From Acinetobacter sp. SAAs474 (GTDB taxonomy: Bacteria > Pseudomonadota > Gammaproteobacteria > Pseudomonadales > Moraxellaceae), in contig NZ_CP127915.1 of the NCBI RefSeq assembly GCF_032823475.1, positions 2,914,001 through 2,978,000 of the forward strand: DNA of 64,000 nucleotides. The letters run 5' to 3'. Below are positions 41,577-52,411 of this stretch, piece after piece; position 1 is the first letter of the stretch; the number at the start of each line of letters is the position of its first letter. Below the pieces are notes generated by a model. That model saw only the letters and a list, made by a program, of their open reading frames with translations. It was not told where the DNA came from and made no database searches. Position numbers and translations under genes: made by a program.

Positions 41577-41990
41577 CTAACGATGATTTATCGACATAAT
41601 TCGATAACTTTGACTGATACGCCAATAACCATAAGCTTGAATGATAAACCATGATACTTCCAATAATGCAAATAGCATGATCATTGGATGTGTCTTATAA
41701 AACACAATGTTATAGATAAACCATATTGAAAACAGCAATCGGCCAATTGAGTCATAAAATCCATATTGTGGTAAAGGATGTCGAATTCTTAGTACTGACC
41801 ATACAATTACAATTGAACCAAATAGATTCACAAACAAAATATGTGAGGGTGCAAAAGAAGGTATAGGTGCTATTAAATTTAATATGTTATATACGACTTG
41901 AAATGTCCATGGTGTTACAAAAGGTAATGTAAATACGAAGTCATAAAGTGCTGACGCTTTTACGATTTTTTGATATTGCATGATATTCAT
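41577..41990 (-). CDS. Small four-helix membrane protein under a MerR-type promoter
   Basis: 137 residues with four hydrophobic segments (about residues 12-35, 45-65, 83-100 and 102-121) and no signal peptide. I recognise no family. An ATG at residue 4 (MQYQKIVK) is an alternative start. The gene is divergent from a MerR-family regulator, and its promoter has the over-long spacer with a palindrome that MerR proteins act on. It is therefore probably the regulated target. The inducing signal is unknown. Confidence 0.7.
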   Translation of the reverse strand: MNIMQYQKIVKASALYDFVFTLPFVTPWTFQVVYNILNLIAPIPSFAPSHILFVNLFGSIVIVWSVLRIRHPLPQYGFYDSIGRLLFSIWFIYNIVFYKTHPMIMLFALLEVSWFIIQAYGYWRISQSYRIMSINHR

Positions 41991-42035
41991 TAATATTCTC
42001 TAGGATAAAAATTTGACTAGTTCATAAAAAAATTT

Positions 42036-42067
42036 ATCCTAAACCTTAGAGTTAACTCCAAAGTCAA
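42036..42067 (-). promoter_or_regulatory. MerR-type promoter/operator
   Basis: On the minus strand a -35 TTGACT (42067-42062) and a -10 TAGGAT (42041-42036) are 20 bases apart, longer than the optimal 17. The spacer holds the near-palindrome TTGGAGTTAACTCTAAGG. This is the hallmark of promoters that MerR-family activators untwist. It reads toward the membrane-protein gene. Confidence 0.8.
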
Positions 42068-42091
42068 TAGTGATCTATATTGGAATAAAGC

Positions 42092-42475
42092 ATGAATATT
42101 AGTAAATTAGCTAAGAAATGTGATGTATCGACTGACACAATACGCTACTATGAAAAAAAAGGACTGATGAAGAGTCCATTACGTCAAGATAATGGATATC
42201 GACTATATTGTGAAATAGATCTGGTTCGACTTCAGTTTATTCGTACAGCAAAAAAACTAGGATTTACATTAGAAGAAATCCGCATATTTCTACCTGAAAT
42301 TCAAGATAACCAGTTGTATAAAAAAGATTTAGAAAATAAATTACAGCAAAAAGTTATTCAAATTGATAAAAAAATTACTGATTTACAACACCTTAAAGTA
42401 GATATTGTGAATACATTACAACTACTTAAATGCAATACAGATACGCCTCTAAATTTAAATCAATTGATAGATTGA
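42092..42475 (+). CDS. MerR-family transcriptional regulator
   Basis: 127 residues. Winged helix-turn-helix at 1-70 (KLAKKCDVSTDTIRYYEKKGL, then DLVRLQFIRTAKKLGFTLEEI), followed by a dimerising coiled coil (about 78-115). Only one Cys (LLKCNTD, near residue 114) occurs in the C-terminal part, so the paired-cysteine sites of CueR, ZntR or MerR are missing. A metal sensor of those types is unlikely. The aldehyde- or electrophile-sensing group is possible. Divergent from the 41577-41990 gene. Confidence 0.9.
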   Translation: MNISKLAKKCDVSTDTIRYYEKKGLMKSPLRQDNGYRLYCEIDLVRLQFIRTAKKLGFTLEEIRIFLPEIQDNQLYKKDLENKLQQKVIQIDKKITDLQHLKVDIVNTLQLLKCNTDTPLNLNQLID

Positions 42476-42870
42476 CTTTAAGCTTTACTAAAAAATGAAG
42501 CATGAGTAAATGTAAAATCTGGTCAAAAAACAAGCTTTCAACCCGTCTAATTTAAGTGAAAGATAAACTGGATCACAGTTACAATTAGAGCTGGTTAAAT
42601 ATCAATGATTAGGATAAGCATGTAAATATAAAGTAACCCGATCAAGGCTGAATAGCATTCATATACACGTTAAACAGCAATATTATTTCTCAATAATTCA
42701 TATCGTTAAAAGTATTTAAAAGTTATGGCGATTAATTTTTTTAACCTCCCATTTAAGCTCTGCTTAACCTCCCATCGTAGTCTATTGCATGTTATTGCAT
42801 CACATAACAAAAAGGCTCAATCCCTTTTGGAATCAAGCCTTAGTGTAATATTACATTATGATAGGAATTG
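42476..42870. other. Gap containing a short direct repeat and the proB terminator
   Basis: TTAACCTCCCAT occurs twice (near 42740 and 42764). The rest of the gap up to the terminator at 42807 contains no recognised gene. Confidence 0.4.
42807..42842 (-). terminator. Terminator of obgE-proB
   Basis: On the minus strand AAGGCTTGATTCC and GGATTGAGCCTT pair imperfectly around AAAAG, followed by TTTTTG. It lies about 30 bases past the proB stop. Confidence 0.65.
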
Positions 42871-44004
42871 CTAGTAAATCGCCATATGATTGCGATGAAT
42901 CATCTCTAAAGAGCGTGCTTCACCTAAAACTTGATAAACTTTATCTGATGATAAACCTTTCACGATTTCAGCAGAACGTGAACTAAAATTTACACGCCCT
43001 ACCGCAACTCGTCCACCTTCGGAATCGACACATTCCACCACATCACCACGTTCAAAGTGACCTTCAACAGCTTTTACACCAACAGGCAATAAACTGCGAT
43101 GATTTTCTTTAATGGCTTTGATGGCACCATCATCAATCACTAAACGACCTGCTGTCTGTAAATGTGCTGCCAACCATTGCTGATGTGCAGTGATTCGATC
43201 ATTATCAGTGACAAATAAAGTACCCAGCATTTCACCTGACATCAAACGAGATAGGACGTGATCACTATCGCCACTGGCAATTAATGTCGGACAACCTGAT
43301 TTTGCCGCTAGACGCGCAGCTCTGACTTTGGTCAACATACCGCCACGACCAAATTTGCCACCGCCCCCTGCCATATCAAACAAACGATCATCTAAGGCAC
43401 GAACTGTATCAAATAGCTTGGCCTCTGGATTTGAACGTGGATCAGAATCAAACATGCCTTGCTGATCCGTTAAAATAATCAGCAGATCTGCATGAACTTG
43501 ACCTGCAACCATGGCAGCTAAGGTATCATTATCCCCAAAACGGATTTCATCTGTCGATACAGTATCATTTTCATTAATGACTGGAATCACACGCCAGTCA
43601 ATTAAATGCTGTAATGCATCACATGAATTTAGATAACGGCGACGATCAGCAAGATCATCATGGGTCAACAGTACTTGTGCCGTTTGAATCTGCAATTGTT
43701 CTAATACACTGGACCAAGTCTGAATGAGGCCCATTTGACCAATAGCAGCACACGCCTGAAGACTGGGTAGATCGGTGGGTCGTTGTGTCAATTTCATACG
43801 AACCATTCCCTCTGCAACAGCACCTGATGACACTAAAATAATTTCATGTCCTGCACGGTGTAGATTGGCTATTTGCTGTGCCCAATGCGAAATTGCATTT
43901 AAATCTAAACCTTGCCCATTTGCTGTAAGTAAAGATGATCCAATCTTAACAACGATTCGTTTACAGCCCTTAAGCTGACGCTGTCCATCTACCACTTCTA
44001 TCAT
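42871..44004 (-). CDS. proB: Glutamate 5-kinase
   Basis: 377 residues from the ATG at 44004, preceded by GAGGACAAG; a GTG at 44019 is less likely. It phosphorylates glutamate in the first step of proline synthesis. The amino-acid-kinase core ([34 protein letters not shown]) is followed by a C-terminal PUA domain (from about residue 275), as in Escherichia coli. It starts about 35 bases behind obgE and shares its transcript. proA is not in the window. Confidence 0.96.
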   Translation of the reverse strand: MIEVVDGQRQLKGCKRIVVKIGSSLLTANGQGLDLNAISHWAQQIANLHRAGHEIILVSSGAVAEGMVRMKLTQRPTDLPSLQACAAIGQMGLIQTWSSVLEQLQIQTAQVLLTHDDLADRRRYLNSCDALQHLIDWRVIPVINENDTVSTDEIRFGDNDTLAAMVAGQVHADLLIILTDQQGMFDSDPRSNPEAKLFDTVRALDDRLFDMAGGGGKFGRGGMLTKVRAARLAAKSGCPTLIASGDSDHVLSRLMSGEMLGTLFVTDNDRITAHQQWLAAHLQTAGRLVIDDGAIKAIKENHRSLLPVGVKAVEGHFERGDVVECVDSEGGRVAVGRVNFSSRSAEIVKGLSSDKVYQVLGEARSLEMIHRNHMAIY

Positions 44005-44038
44005 CTTGTCCTCAGTCACACTTTACTTTATTGCGTGA

Positions 44039-45539
<1,501 letters not shown>

Positions 45540-48038
45540 TTAATGATTGTGTATAGTTGTTCTTTGATTTACTGTATCTTTTTTACATGTATAGTTTTGG
45601 AATAGTGTAAGCTGATCAGAAAAATGTGCATCAGCCTGTCCATTTTGATCAATAAAACCACTTTGACCCGGTGCTAGAATTGAACACATCGTCACCTGCT
45701 TAGGATCAAGGACCACTTGAAATGAAGCACTGCCCGTATTGCCATAAACCATGGTTTTTTGTTGATAAGCCAGATCAGCCCAAGGGATACCAATAGAATT
45801 TTTAGTGGAAAACCCCATGGTTGCGACAGGAATTTTCCAATCCTTTGGATCATTGGAATGATAGTGTTTCTCCAAATCATGGACAGCATTTTCCAGCGCA
45901 GTTAAGACCACCGTCTGACTGGTTTGTCCCTGTAAAAAATCTATAGATTGAGGTACAGTTGATTGCTCGGCTTGTAGTGCATTCCAAATCAGTTTTGCAG
46001 CACTGGCAGGTTGCGTACTTCTTGGATCTTGATCCACTGGATACAGCATATCTGTATATCGATTATAAATACTTTCAGATAAATTTGGTTTTAATACCAA
46101 TTCAATCATTTGATTTAACCAAGCACGCATAATTACAGGTGCTGCACCTTGATAATACTGATTTTTCTGATCTGGACGTAATTGATAATCCCATGCGGTT
46201 AATAACGGTAATAATCTTTTTACTGCTTGTGATGCTTGTGGACTCTGAGCAGCTTGAATCATTGCTGGCATAAAATAACGAGCATTCAAATCGGACCAAG
46301 CACCAGTTTGATTGATTTGCCAAATTTGCTGTTGCGTGAGTTTTTGTTGATTTTCTAAGGGAGCAATTAATTCATTGACGCGATCAACATAAGAAAAATT
46401 AGAAGAGTCTGAACGTAAATCAGCATAAGCTTTATTATTCCAACTCACAATATAACCTTTTTCTGGGTTATATTCTTTTGGATTAAAAGAAAAATCATAA
46501 AAGCCTTGCCATTCCATACTGCCATCGCCCTGTGCCGGAAACTGCACATTTTGAGTGATTGGTCGTATAGGTAAACGCCCCAACGCAGCAACACCAATAT
46601 TATTATCAATATCCGCATAAAACCAAGTAATAGAGGCTGCAACACGACTTGCTTGTTTTAAAAAATCATCCCAGTTCGTCGCTTTAGCAGCATTGGCCCA
46701 TCCCAATAAAGTTTCAACTTCAACACCTTCCCAACTCCGTCGTTGCGCATAAGCAAGATGATTCTGCTCATCCCAAGCATGAATAAAGCCTTGTTTACTC
46801 TTATAAACATCTAAAATATGATCAGGCTGTCCACGTACCTTAATGTTGACTTGACGATGTTCTAATGGAATATATTTGCCTTGATATAAATATTCTTTGC
46901 GATTATTTGGATTTAAGCTCAATTGATAAAAATCATTGGTATCTAATGATCCCACCGTTGAGCCCCATGCAATTTGGCTATTGGTCCCAAATAAAATCGC
47001 AGGTAAACCTAATGGTGTAATTCCAGTTAAATTATATCCAGCACCATGTAAACTGACACTATAAGTAATTGCAGGCGTATACCAGCCTTGTTGAGGTCCA
47101 TTGTATAATACTGCATGGCCTTCATGAGTTTTTTCACCTTTGACCAGCCATGCATTACTGGCTGTTGGCACACCGTCAATGACTCCCTGTCCTAAAGCCA
47201 TACGAGAATCTGCTAAATAATGCGCTGCGGCCTGTTTGGAAATCGGGTGTATTCGGCTTAAAGTTGCATTTTCGCTCTCTGCAATCGGAAGTTTGGACTT
47301 AAATTCAATAATTGTAGGTGCACTTGGATCATCAAGCCAACGAAGTTGTTGATATACTTTTAAACCCTCAGTCTGTCCTTTTTCAGCTTGTAATTGTGTC
47401 AATAAATCTAGATTGGTAATTTCTGAACTGGCTGCAAAAAAACGATTTAAGATCAATCCTCCCCAAATCATTACAATATCTTCTGAATGCCAAATCGATG
47501 GTTTAAAATTATAATCAATAAACTCTTTTGGCATTAATGCAGGATTTTTTAATACTTCTTGAATTCTGTTATTAAAACCTGCCGCATATCCATCAAATAT
47601 TACTCGATCTTCTGGAGAAAGCTGTGCTAATTGTTGTTTAATTTGTTCGGGATCAAAACGACTATGTGTCGCAATATCATATTTAAGATATTCTGCCCCC
47701 AGTACCTCTGCAACTGTACCCTGTCCTGTCCGTTTTGACATTTCCATCTGGAATAAACGATCTGTCGCTACGGCATAACCATATCCATAAAATAATCCAT
47801 AAGAATCATCCGCATAAATATGTGGACTACCAAAATGATCACGCTGAATAGTGACTTTTTGATGTGATGAATGTGTCTGAGAGGTTGCAACACTCTGACA
47901 TCCTGCCATAAATGTACAACTTAGACTTAAAAGTCCATATCGAAGCCATCTATTTGATCGAACAAAGACATGACTTAACTGAAAATTTTTCAACGTAAAT
48001 ATCCTTACTTTCATTTTTATTGCACATGAACGCGACAT
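45540..48038 (-). CDS. Penicillin acylase family lipoprotein (possible acyl-homoserine lactone acylase)
   Basis: 832 residues. The N-terminus ends in a lipobox (FMAGC, Cys47), so the protein is probably membrane-anchored in the periplasm. This Ntn-hydrolase family cleaves itself ahead of a catalytic serine, here S294 in DGVPTASNAWLVKG. The alpha/beta chain boundary thus falls between A293 and S294. Relatives hydrolyse penicillin G, cephalosporins or quorum-sensing acyl-homoserine lactones. The substrate cannot be read off. An in-frame ATG at residue 9 (MKVRIFT) is an alternative start. Confidence 0.88.
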   Translation of the reverse strand: MSRSCAIKMKVRIFTLKNFQLSHVFVRSNRWLRYGLLSLSCTFMAGCQSVATSQTHSSHQKVTIQRDHFGSPHIYADDSYGLFYGYGYAVATDRLFQMEMSKRTGQGTVAEVLGAEYLKYDIATHSRFDPEQIKQQLAQLSPEDRVIFDGYAAGFNNRIQEVLKNPALMPKEFIDYNFKPSIWHSEDIVMIWGGLILNRFFAASSEITNLDLLTQLQAEKGQTEGLKVYQQLRWLDDPSAPTIIEFKSKLPIAESENATLSRIHPISKQAAAHYLADSRMALGQGVIDGVPTASNAWLVKGEKTHEGHAVLYNGPQQGWYTPAITYSVSLHGAGYNLTGITPLGLPAILFGTNSQIAWGSTVGSLDTNDFYQLSLNPNNRKEYLYQGKYIPLEHRQVNIKVRGQPDHILDVYKSKQGFIHAWDEQNHLAYAQRRSWEGVEVETLLGWANAAKATNWDDFLKQASRVAASITWFYADIDNNIGVAALGRLPIRPITQNVQFPAQGDGSMEWQGFYDFSFNPKEYNPEKGYIVSWNNKAYADLRSDSSNFSYVDRVNELIAPLENQQKLTQQQIWQINQTGAWSDLNARYFMPAMIQAAQSPQASQAVKRLLPLLTAWDYQLRPDQKNQYYQGAAPVIMRAWLNQMIELVLKPNLSESIYNRYTDMLYPVDQDPRSTQPASAAKLIWNALQAEQSTVPQSIDFLQGQTSQTVVLTALENAVHDLEKHYHSNDPKDWKIPVATMGFSTKNSIGIPWADLAYQQKTMVYGNTGSASFQVVLDPKQVTMCSILAPGQSGFIDQNGQADAHFSDQLTLFQNYTCKKDTVNQRTTIHNH

Positions 48039-48231
48039 TTATCTGCCAATACAGATCAATGCATGCTTATTCACTGATGAACTAACCTTGTTCATGGCTT
48101 TATTTATTAACACTTATCCATGTAATTTTCCATTATTATTAAGGTATATTGTTATACTTAAATTAGAAATATCAATTAAAACAAAGGGTAAATATCTATT
48201 TGATTGATTATCCAGTCCTTATAAATAATAT

Positions 48232-48271
48232 GGCTGTGAAAAGTGGTTGTCTTCAACCCTGTTTCACAGCC
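48232..48271 (-). terminator. Two-tier hairpin behind the HxlR gene
   Basis: Outer stem GGCTGTGAAA / TTTCACAGCC (10 bp) and inner stem GGTTG / CAACC with a TCTT loop. It lies just past the HxlR stop on the minus strand and ahead of the acylase gene. There is no T run, so it may be a processing or attenuation structure. Confidence 0.55.
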
Positions 48272-48312
48272 ATCATCATTCGATCTAATGGTCAATTTAT
48301 CACAATTATGAA

Positions 48313-48684
48313 TTAACTTTTATTTTCAATAAAATGAACCAAATTATTTTGTACCCAATCAATTAAATGATTAACTTTTTCAGCCACTTGCGATCCAATA
48401 AGTGTCAATTGATATTCTACTTTTGGTGGAACTGTTGGATAAACCGTGCGTAGAATAAACCCATCTTTTTCAAGAATTTTTAAAGTTTGCGCTAGCATTT
48501 TCTCACTAATGCCATGAATACGATTTTTGAGTTCACTAAAGCGATGAACACCCTGACTTAAGCAATGTAAAACCAATATTGACCATTTATGTGTAATATG
48601 TTCCAAGATTTCACGTGAAAAACACTCTACAGATAAAACCTGACCAAGTAGGTGAGTTGTTGTCGTTGTCGAAATTACATTCAT
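48313..48684 (-). CDS. HxlR-family transcriptional regulator
   Basis: 123 residues from the ATG at 48684; a GTG at 48699 is an alternative. The winged helix (CFSREILEHITHKWSILVLHCLSQG, then RFSELKNRIHGISEKMLAQTLKILEKDGFI) is typical of HxlR/YodB/HypR regulators, which often respond to aldehydes, quinones or other electrophiles. The key Cys of redox-sensing members may correspond to C26, near VECFSREIL. Its target is unknown. The acylase lies downstream on the same strand after a hairpin. Confidence 0.88.
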   Translation of the reverse strand: MNVISTTTTTHLLGQVLSVECFSREILEHITHKWSILVLHCLSQGVHRFSELKNRIHGISEKMLAQTLKILEKDGFILRTVYPTVPPKVEYQLTLIGSQVAEKVNHLIDWVQNNLVHFIENKS

Positions 48685-49209
48685 GATTTTAATTTTCACC
48701 TCATATTGCTTTTTATTATCTTATTATTCACAAATTAACAGATTATTTTTTCACCTTCAAGCATCACAGCTCAACTATTTTTTTAAGCGCAATAAAAATT
48801 ATACTCAAATTAAATCACAATCATTATAATAAAATTAATAATATTTTTCAATATCTTAAATACAATTCTAAATCAAAGCAATAATACCTTACAAGCCAAG
48901 CCAACCCTTTTTTTTCAATCATCATGATTGAATATTTATCACATAATTAAATAGATATATCTTTAGATGTATCAACATCAATTCCAACGGCTAAAATAAC
49001 AGTGAAGTCGCGCTAAGTATGACAATCATGGTCATAAAACCATCCGCTAGATTATATTTGAAATCTTGTGCCATTGGACAACACAGTCAAAGTGATAAAC
49101 TTCAACCCCATTCATACAGCGCTTTACACTAAAATTAAGTGCGAAAGAAATCGCTTAATGATAGTGGATGGACTGCAATTTTTTACAACACCAATAGTGA
49201 AAAACGCTC
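48685..49209. other. Gap ahead of the tol-pal cluster
   Basis: About 525 A/T-rich bases with no gene. Must hold the promoters of the HxlR gene and of ybgC-tolQRA, but no clear hexamer pair stands out. Confidence 0.4.
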
Positions 49210-49620
49210 ATGGCAAATAAATTTGAATTCAACATTCGTGTCTATATTGAAGATACAGATGCCGGTGGTATTGTTTACCATGCCAATCATATCCGTTTTA
49301 TGGAACGGACACGTACCGAATGGTTACGTGCATCAGGAATTGATCACTACTGGCACCAAAAAGATTATCACTTCGTTGTTCATAAAGTAAATGTCAAATA
49401 TATGCGTCCAATTTTAATGGATGATTTAATTACAGTCACTGCAAGTGTGGTTTCTTGTAAAGCGACATCTTTTGTGTTGCAACAAAATATTTATCGTGGT
49501 GAAATTATGCTAGCATCTGGCGAAGTTGAATTAGCATGTATTAGTACTGATGCGATGAGACCGGTCAGATTACCTAAAGAGATTCATGAACTGATTCGCA
49601 AAGAATTGGAACAGGACTAA
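49210..49620 (+). CDS. ybgC: Tol-Pal system acyl-CoA thioesterase YbgC
   Basis: 136 residues, hotdog-fold thioesterase of the 4-hydroxybenzoyl-CoA type. The catalytic Asp lies in [23 protein letters not shown]. First gene of ybgC-tolQ-tolR-tolA. Its role in the Tol-Pal system is not settled. Confidence 0.94.
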   Translation: MANKFEFNIRVYIEDTDAGGIVYHANHIRFMERTRTEWLRASGIDHYWHQKDYHFVVHKVNVKYMRPILMDDLITVTASVVSCKATSFVLQQNIYRGEIMLASGEVELACISTDAMRPVRLPKEIHELIRKELEQD

Positions 49621-49645
49621 AAAAATTAATTGGCTCAATGTAACT

Positions 49646-50344
49646 ATGGCAACTCAATTAGAATCAACACTTCACGTATCAGATCTTATTCTTCAAGCAA
49701 GCCCTGTTGTTCAATTCATCATGCTTTTGCTGCTATTCGCATCACTGTATAGCTGGTATTTAATTGCTAAGTTACATATGAGTTATAAAAAAGCGCATGC
49801 TGAAGATGAACATTTCCAAAAAATTTTTTGGTCTGGGGCTGAACTCAATACCCTTTATAATAATGCTCAACTTAATTCTAAACGTGTTGGTTTAGAAGAT
49901 ATTTTCTATCAAGGCTTAGGAGAATTCTTTAAGCTAAAAAAACGCCAAGCATCAACAAATCAAACCATTGAAGGTACTGAGCGTATTTTACGCGTCGGTC
50001 TTAGTCGTGACCAAAGTGGTTTAGAAGCCGGCCTAAGCGCATTAGCCAGTATTGGTTCTGTTGCACCGTATATTGGTTTATTCGGTACAGTTTGGGGTAT
50101 CATGAATGCATTTATTGGCTTGGCTGATGTAGAGCAAGTCACCTTGGCAACAGTTGCGCCGGGCATTGCAGAAGCACTGATTGCAACAGCAATTGGCTTG
50201 TTTGCAGCGATTCCTGCTGTTTTGGCATTTAACCATTACACCGCAAAAGGAGAGTCAATTTATTCAGATCGTGCACTGTTTGCAGAAGAAATGATTGCAT
50301 TATTGCAACGTCAATCTCTAAGTTCTCATCAGGATATAGAATAA
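49646..50344 (+). CDS. tolQ: Tol-Pal system protein TolQ
   Basis: 232 residues with three membrane segments (about 15-38, 135-157 and 170-192). ExbB/TolQ/MotA family; with TolR it forms the proton-driven motor of the Tol-Pal complex. The conserved [17 protein letters not shown] and [24 protein letters not shown] stretches are present. Its stop overlaps the tolR ATG. Confidence 0.96.
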   Translation: MATQLESTLHVSDLILQASPVVQFIMLLLLFASLYSWYLIAKLHMSYKKAHAEDEHFQKIFWSGAELNTLYNNAQLNSKRVGLEDIFYQGLGEFFKLKKRQASTNQTIEGTERILRVGLSRDQSGLEAGLSALASIGSVAPYIGLFGTVWGIMNAFIGLADVEQVTLATVAPGIAEALIATAIGLFAAIPAVLAFNHYTAKGESIYSDRALFAEEMIALLQRQSLSSHQDIE

Positions 50345-50796
50345 TGGCAATTCAGCGTTCAGGACGTTTCGAGCGTATTAAAAAACCTCTTAAAAGTGAC
50401 ATGAATGTCGTACCTTATATTGATGTTATGCTGGTACTTTTAGTCATTTTTATGGTAACAGCCCCCATGATTACCAGTGGAATAAAAGTTGATTTACCAC
50501 AAGCCAATAATACGCCTATAGAATCTGCACAAACACCTGCGATTGTCAGTTTAGATAAAAATGGACAATATTTTTTAAAATATAAAAATTTAGGTTCTAA
50601 TCAACCACTCAGTATAGATCAATTAACCACTATTCTTACTGAAGCTCAAAGTTCAGCTCAAGCTGAAAATCAGCAGCTTAATGTGATTATTGAAGGTGAC
50701 AAGACACGCTCATATGGTGATGTCATGTCACTAATGAATAGTCTGCAACAAGCTGGATTAACTCAAGTAGGTCTATTGACTGAGCCATTAAACTAA
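50344..50796 (+). CDS. tolR: Tol-Pal system protein TolR
   Basis: 150 residues. One N-terminal membrane segment with the essential Asp in NVVPYIDVMLVLLVIFM, then a periplasmic domain. ExbD/TolR family. Lies directly against tolA, whose ATG follows its stop codon. Confidence 0.96.
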   Translation: MAIQRSGRFERIKKPLKSDMNVVPYIDVMLVLLVIFMVTAPMITSGIKVDLPQANNTPIESAQTPAIVSLDKNGQYFLKYKNLGSNQPLSIDQLTTILTEAQSSAQAENQQLNVIIEGDKTRSYGDVMSLMNSLQQAGLTQVGLLTEPLN

Positions 50797-52227
50797 ATGA
50801 AAGATTTTCATCGCCCCCCTTTCAAACAAAACGCTATCGCAATTGGATTTACGCTAAGTGTACATCTGGTTGCTATTGTTGGTTTAATTTATTGGGGTAT
50901 GAGCACTCCCCCCAAACCACCTCAACCCATTAAAACAGTCTTAATCAAACCAAGTGACCTACAAAACATTACTGATTTTAATGAAACTACAGATCAAAAC
51001 CTGAATTTGGAAATAACGCAGACCAATGATGCTGAACTTAACGCACCAATCATTCCAGTGCCTACTCCTACTCAAAATATACAGCGCTTAGATCTTAAAG
51101 CCACCGAAGATACTAAAAAAGCAGAACTAGAAACAAAAGCCAAAGCCGATGCTGCAGAAAAAGCCAAAGCCGATGCATTAATAGCCATTCAAAAAGCAGC
51201 TGAAGAGGCTAAAAAAGCAGAAGTAGAAGTAAAAAATAAAGCAGAGGCGGCTGCAAAAGCTAAAGCCGATGCAGCAGACAAAGCCAAAGCCGATGCAGCA
51301 GCTAAAGCCAAAGCCGACGCAGCAGCTAAAGCCAAAGCCGATGCTGCAGACAAAGCCAAAGCCGACGCAGCAGACAAAGCCAAAGCCGATGCAGCAGCTA
51401 AAGCCAAAGCCGATGCAGCAGCTAAAGCCAAAGCCGATGCAGCAGCTAAAGCTAAAGCCGATGCAGCAGCTAAAGCCAAAGCCGATGCAACAGCTAGAGC
51501 CAAAGCCGATGCAGCAGCTAAAGCCAAAGCCGACGCAGCAGACAAAGCCAAAGCCGATGCAGCAGCTAAAGCCAAAGCCGACGCAGCAGCTAAAGCCAAA
51601 GCCGACGCAGCAGCTAAAGCCAAAGCCGATGCAGCAGCTAAAGCCAAAGCCGACGCAGCAGCTAAAGCCAAAGCCGATGCAGCAGCTAAAGCCAAAGCCG
51701 ACGCAGCAGCTAAAGCCAAAGCCGATGCAGCAGCTAAAGCCAAAGCCGACGCAGCAGCTAAAGCCAAAGCCGACGCAGCAGCTAAAGCCAAAGCCGATGC
51801 AGCAGCTAAAGCCAAAGCCGACGCAGCAGACAAAGCTAAAGCTGATGCAGCAGCTAAAGCCAAAGCCGATGCAGCAGCTAAAGCTAAAGCCGATGCAGAA
51901 GCCTCCGCAGCAAAAAAGGCAGCTGAAGAATCAGCCAATAAAAAAGCTGAAGCGAAACGTATAGCCTCATCAGCAAAGAAAGATTTTGAAAGTAAAATCT
52001 ATCGGGTTTGGGATACACCAACGGGTTCAAATGGTAAAAAAGCAACGGCTCGCGTCACATTAAGTGATAGTGGTGCAGTGCAATCTGTCATTGTAAATTC
52101 AAGCGATCCAGATATGAAAGCCAGTATTGAAGCTGCAATTCGTGCAGCAGCACCATACCCAATGCCTGCAGATGCAGATGCGCGTAAAGAAGCTCGATCC
52201 TTTAGTTCAACCTTTACCTCCAAATAA
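50797..52227 (+). CDS. tolA: Tol-Pal system protein TolA with a 24-bp repeat domain
   Basis: 476 residues in three parts. A membrane anchor (about 14-34) comes first. A long helical rod (about 105-395) consists mostly of octapeptide repeats of the AAAKAKAD type. The C-terminal domain (about 398-476; SKIYRVWDTPTGSNGKKATARVTL...PYPMPADA) contacts TolB/Pal in the periplasm. The rod spans the periplasm and transmits force from TolQR to Pal. The repeat number sets its length, so it may vary among strains. Confidence 0.95.
   Translation: MKDFHRPPFKQNAIAIGFTLSVHLVAIVGLIYWGMSTPPKPPQPIKTVLIKPSDLQNITDFNETTDQNLNLEITQTNDAELNAPIIPVPTPTQNIQRLDLKATEDTKKAELETKAKADAAEKAKADALIAIQKAAEEAKKAEVEVKNKAEAAAKAKADAADKAKADAAAKAKADAAAKAKADAADKAKADAADKAKADAAAKAKADAAAKAKADAAAKAKADAAAKAKADATARAKADAAAKAKADAADKAKADAAAKAKADAAAKAKADAAAKAKADAAAKAKADAAAKAKADAAAKAKADAAAKAKADAAAKAKADAAAKAKADAAAKAKADAAAKAKADAADKAKADAAAKAKADAAAKAKADAEASAAKKAAEESANKKAEAKRIASSAKKDFESKIYRVWDTPTGSNGKKATARVTLSDSGAVQSVIVNSSDPDMKASIEAAIRAAAPYPMPADADARKEARSFSSTFTSK
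51271..51894 (+). repeat. 24-bp tandem repeat in tolA, 26 copies
   Basis: 26 units of 24 bp, mostly GCAGCAGCTAAAGCCAAAGC plus a GAT or GAC codon, in frame throughout. A degenerate unit precedes it (51247-51270). Variants include GCAGACAAAGCC (Asp for Ala) at several units and one GCAACAGCTAGA unit near 51487. GAT and GAC alternate in part, suggesting duplications of two-unit blocks. Confidence 0.97.
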
Positions 52228-52235
52228 TCAAATTC

Positions 52236-52270
52236 AGGCCATAATCTCTTTATGGCCTATTGATTTTTAA
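52236..52270 (+). terminator. Possible terminator between tolA and tolB
   Basis: A 9-bp stem (AGGCCATAA / TTATGGCCT, TCTCT loop) followed by ATTGATTTTT, 8 bases after the tolA stop. It could separate tolQRA from tolB-pal, or only reduce read-through. Confidence 0.55.
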
Positions 52271-52411
52271 TACTATTTTATTACTTATTACTTATTTTTA
52301 GTGTTTTTTTACAGTTCTTAATCAGGAGATACTTTAAATAAAAAAAAATCGTGCCATTATGTCAAATAATCACAACAGAGAAAAAATCTTTTTGATTTGA
52401 GTAAACAACCA

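Noticed and set aside
42740..42775. Direct repeat TTAACCTCCCAT as a possible operator or insertion scar
   Set aside because: Only two copies, no terminal inverted repeats or coding remnant between them, and not near a start codon. Too little to support a function.
49139..49390. 83-codon plus-strand frame at the start of ybgC
   Set aside because: Overlaps ybgC in another frame and has no family resemblance. The ybgC frame carries the conserved thioesterase motif.
51241..51902. CRISPR array suspected from the regular repeats
   Set aside because: Repeats are 24 bp with no spacers between them, lie in frame inside tolA, and code for the known helical rod.
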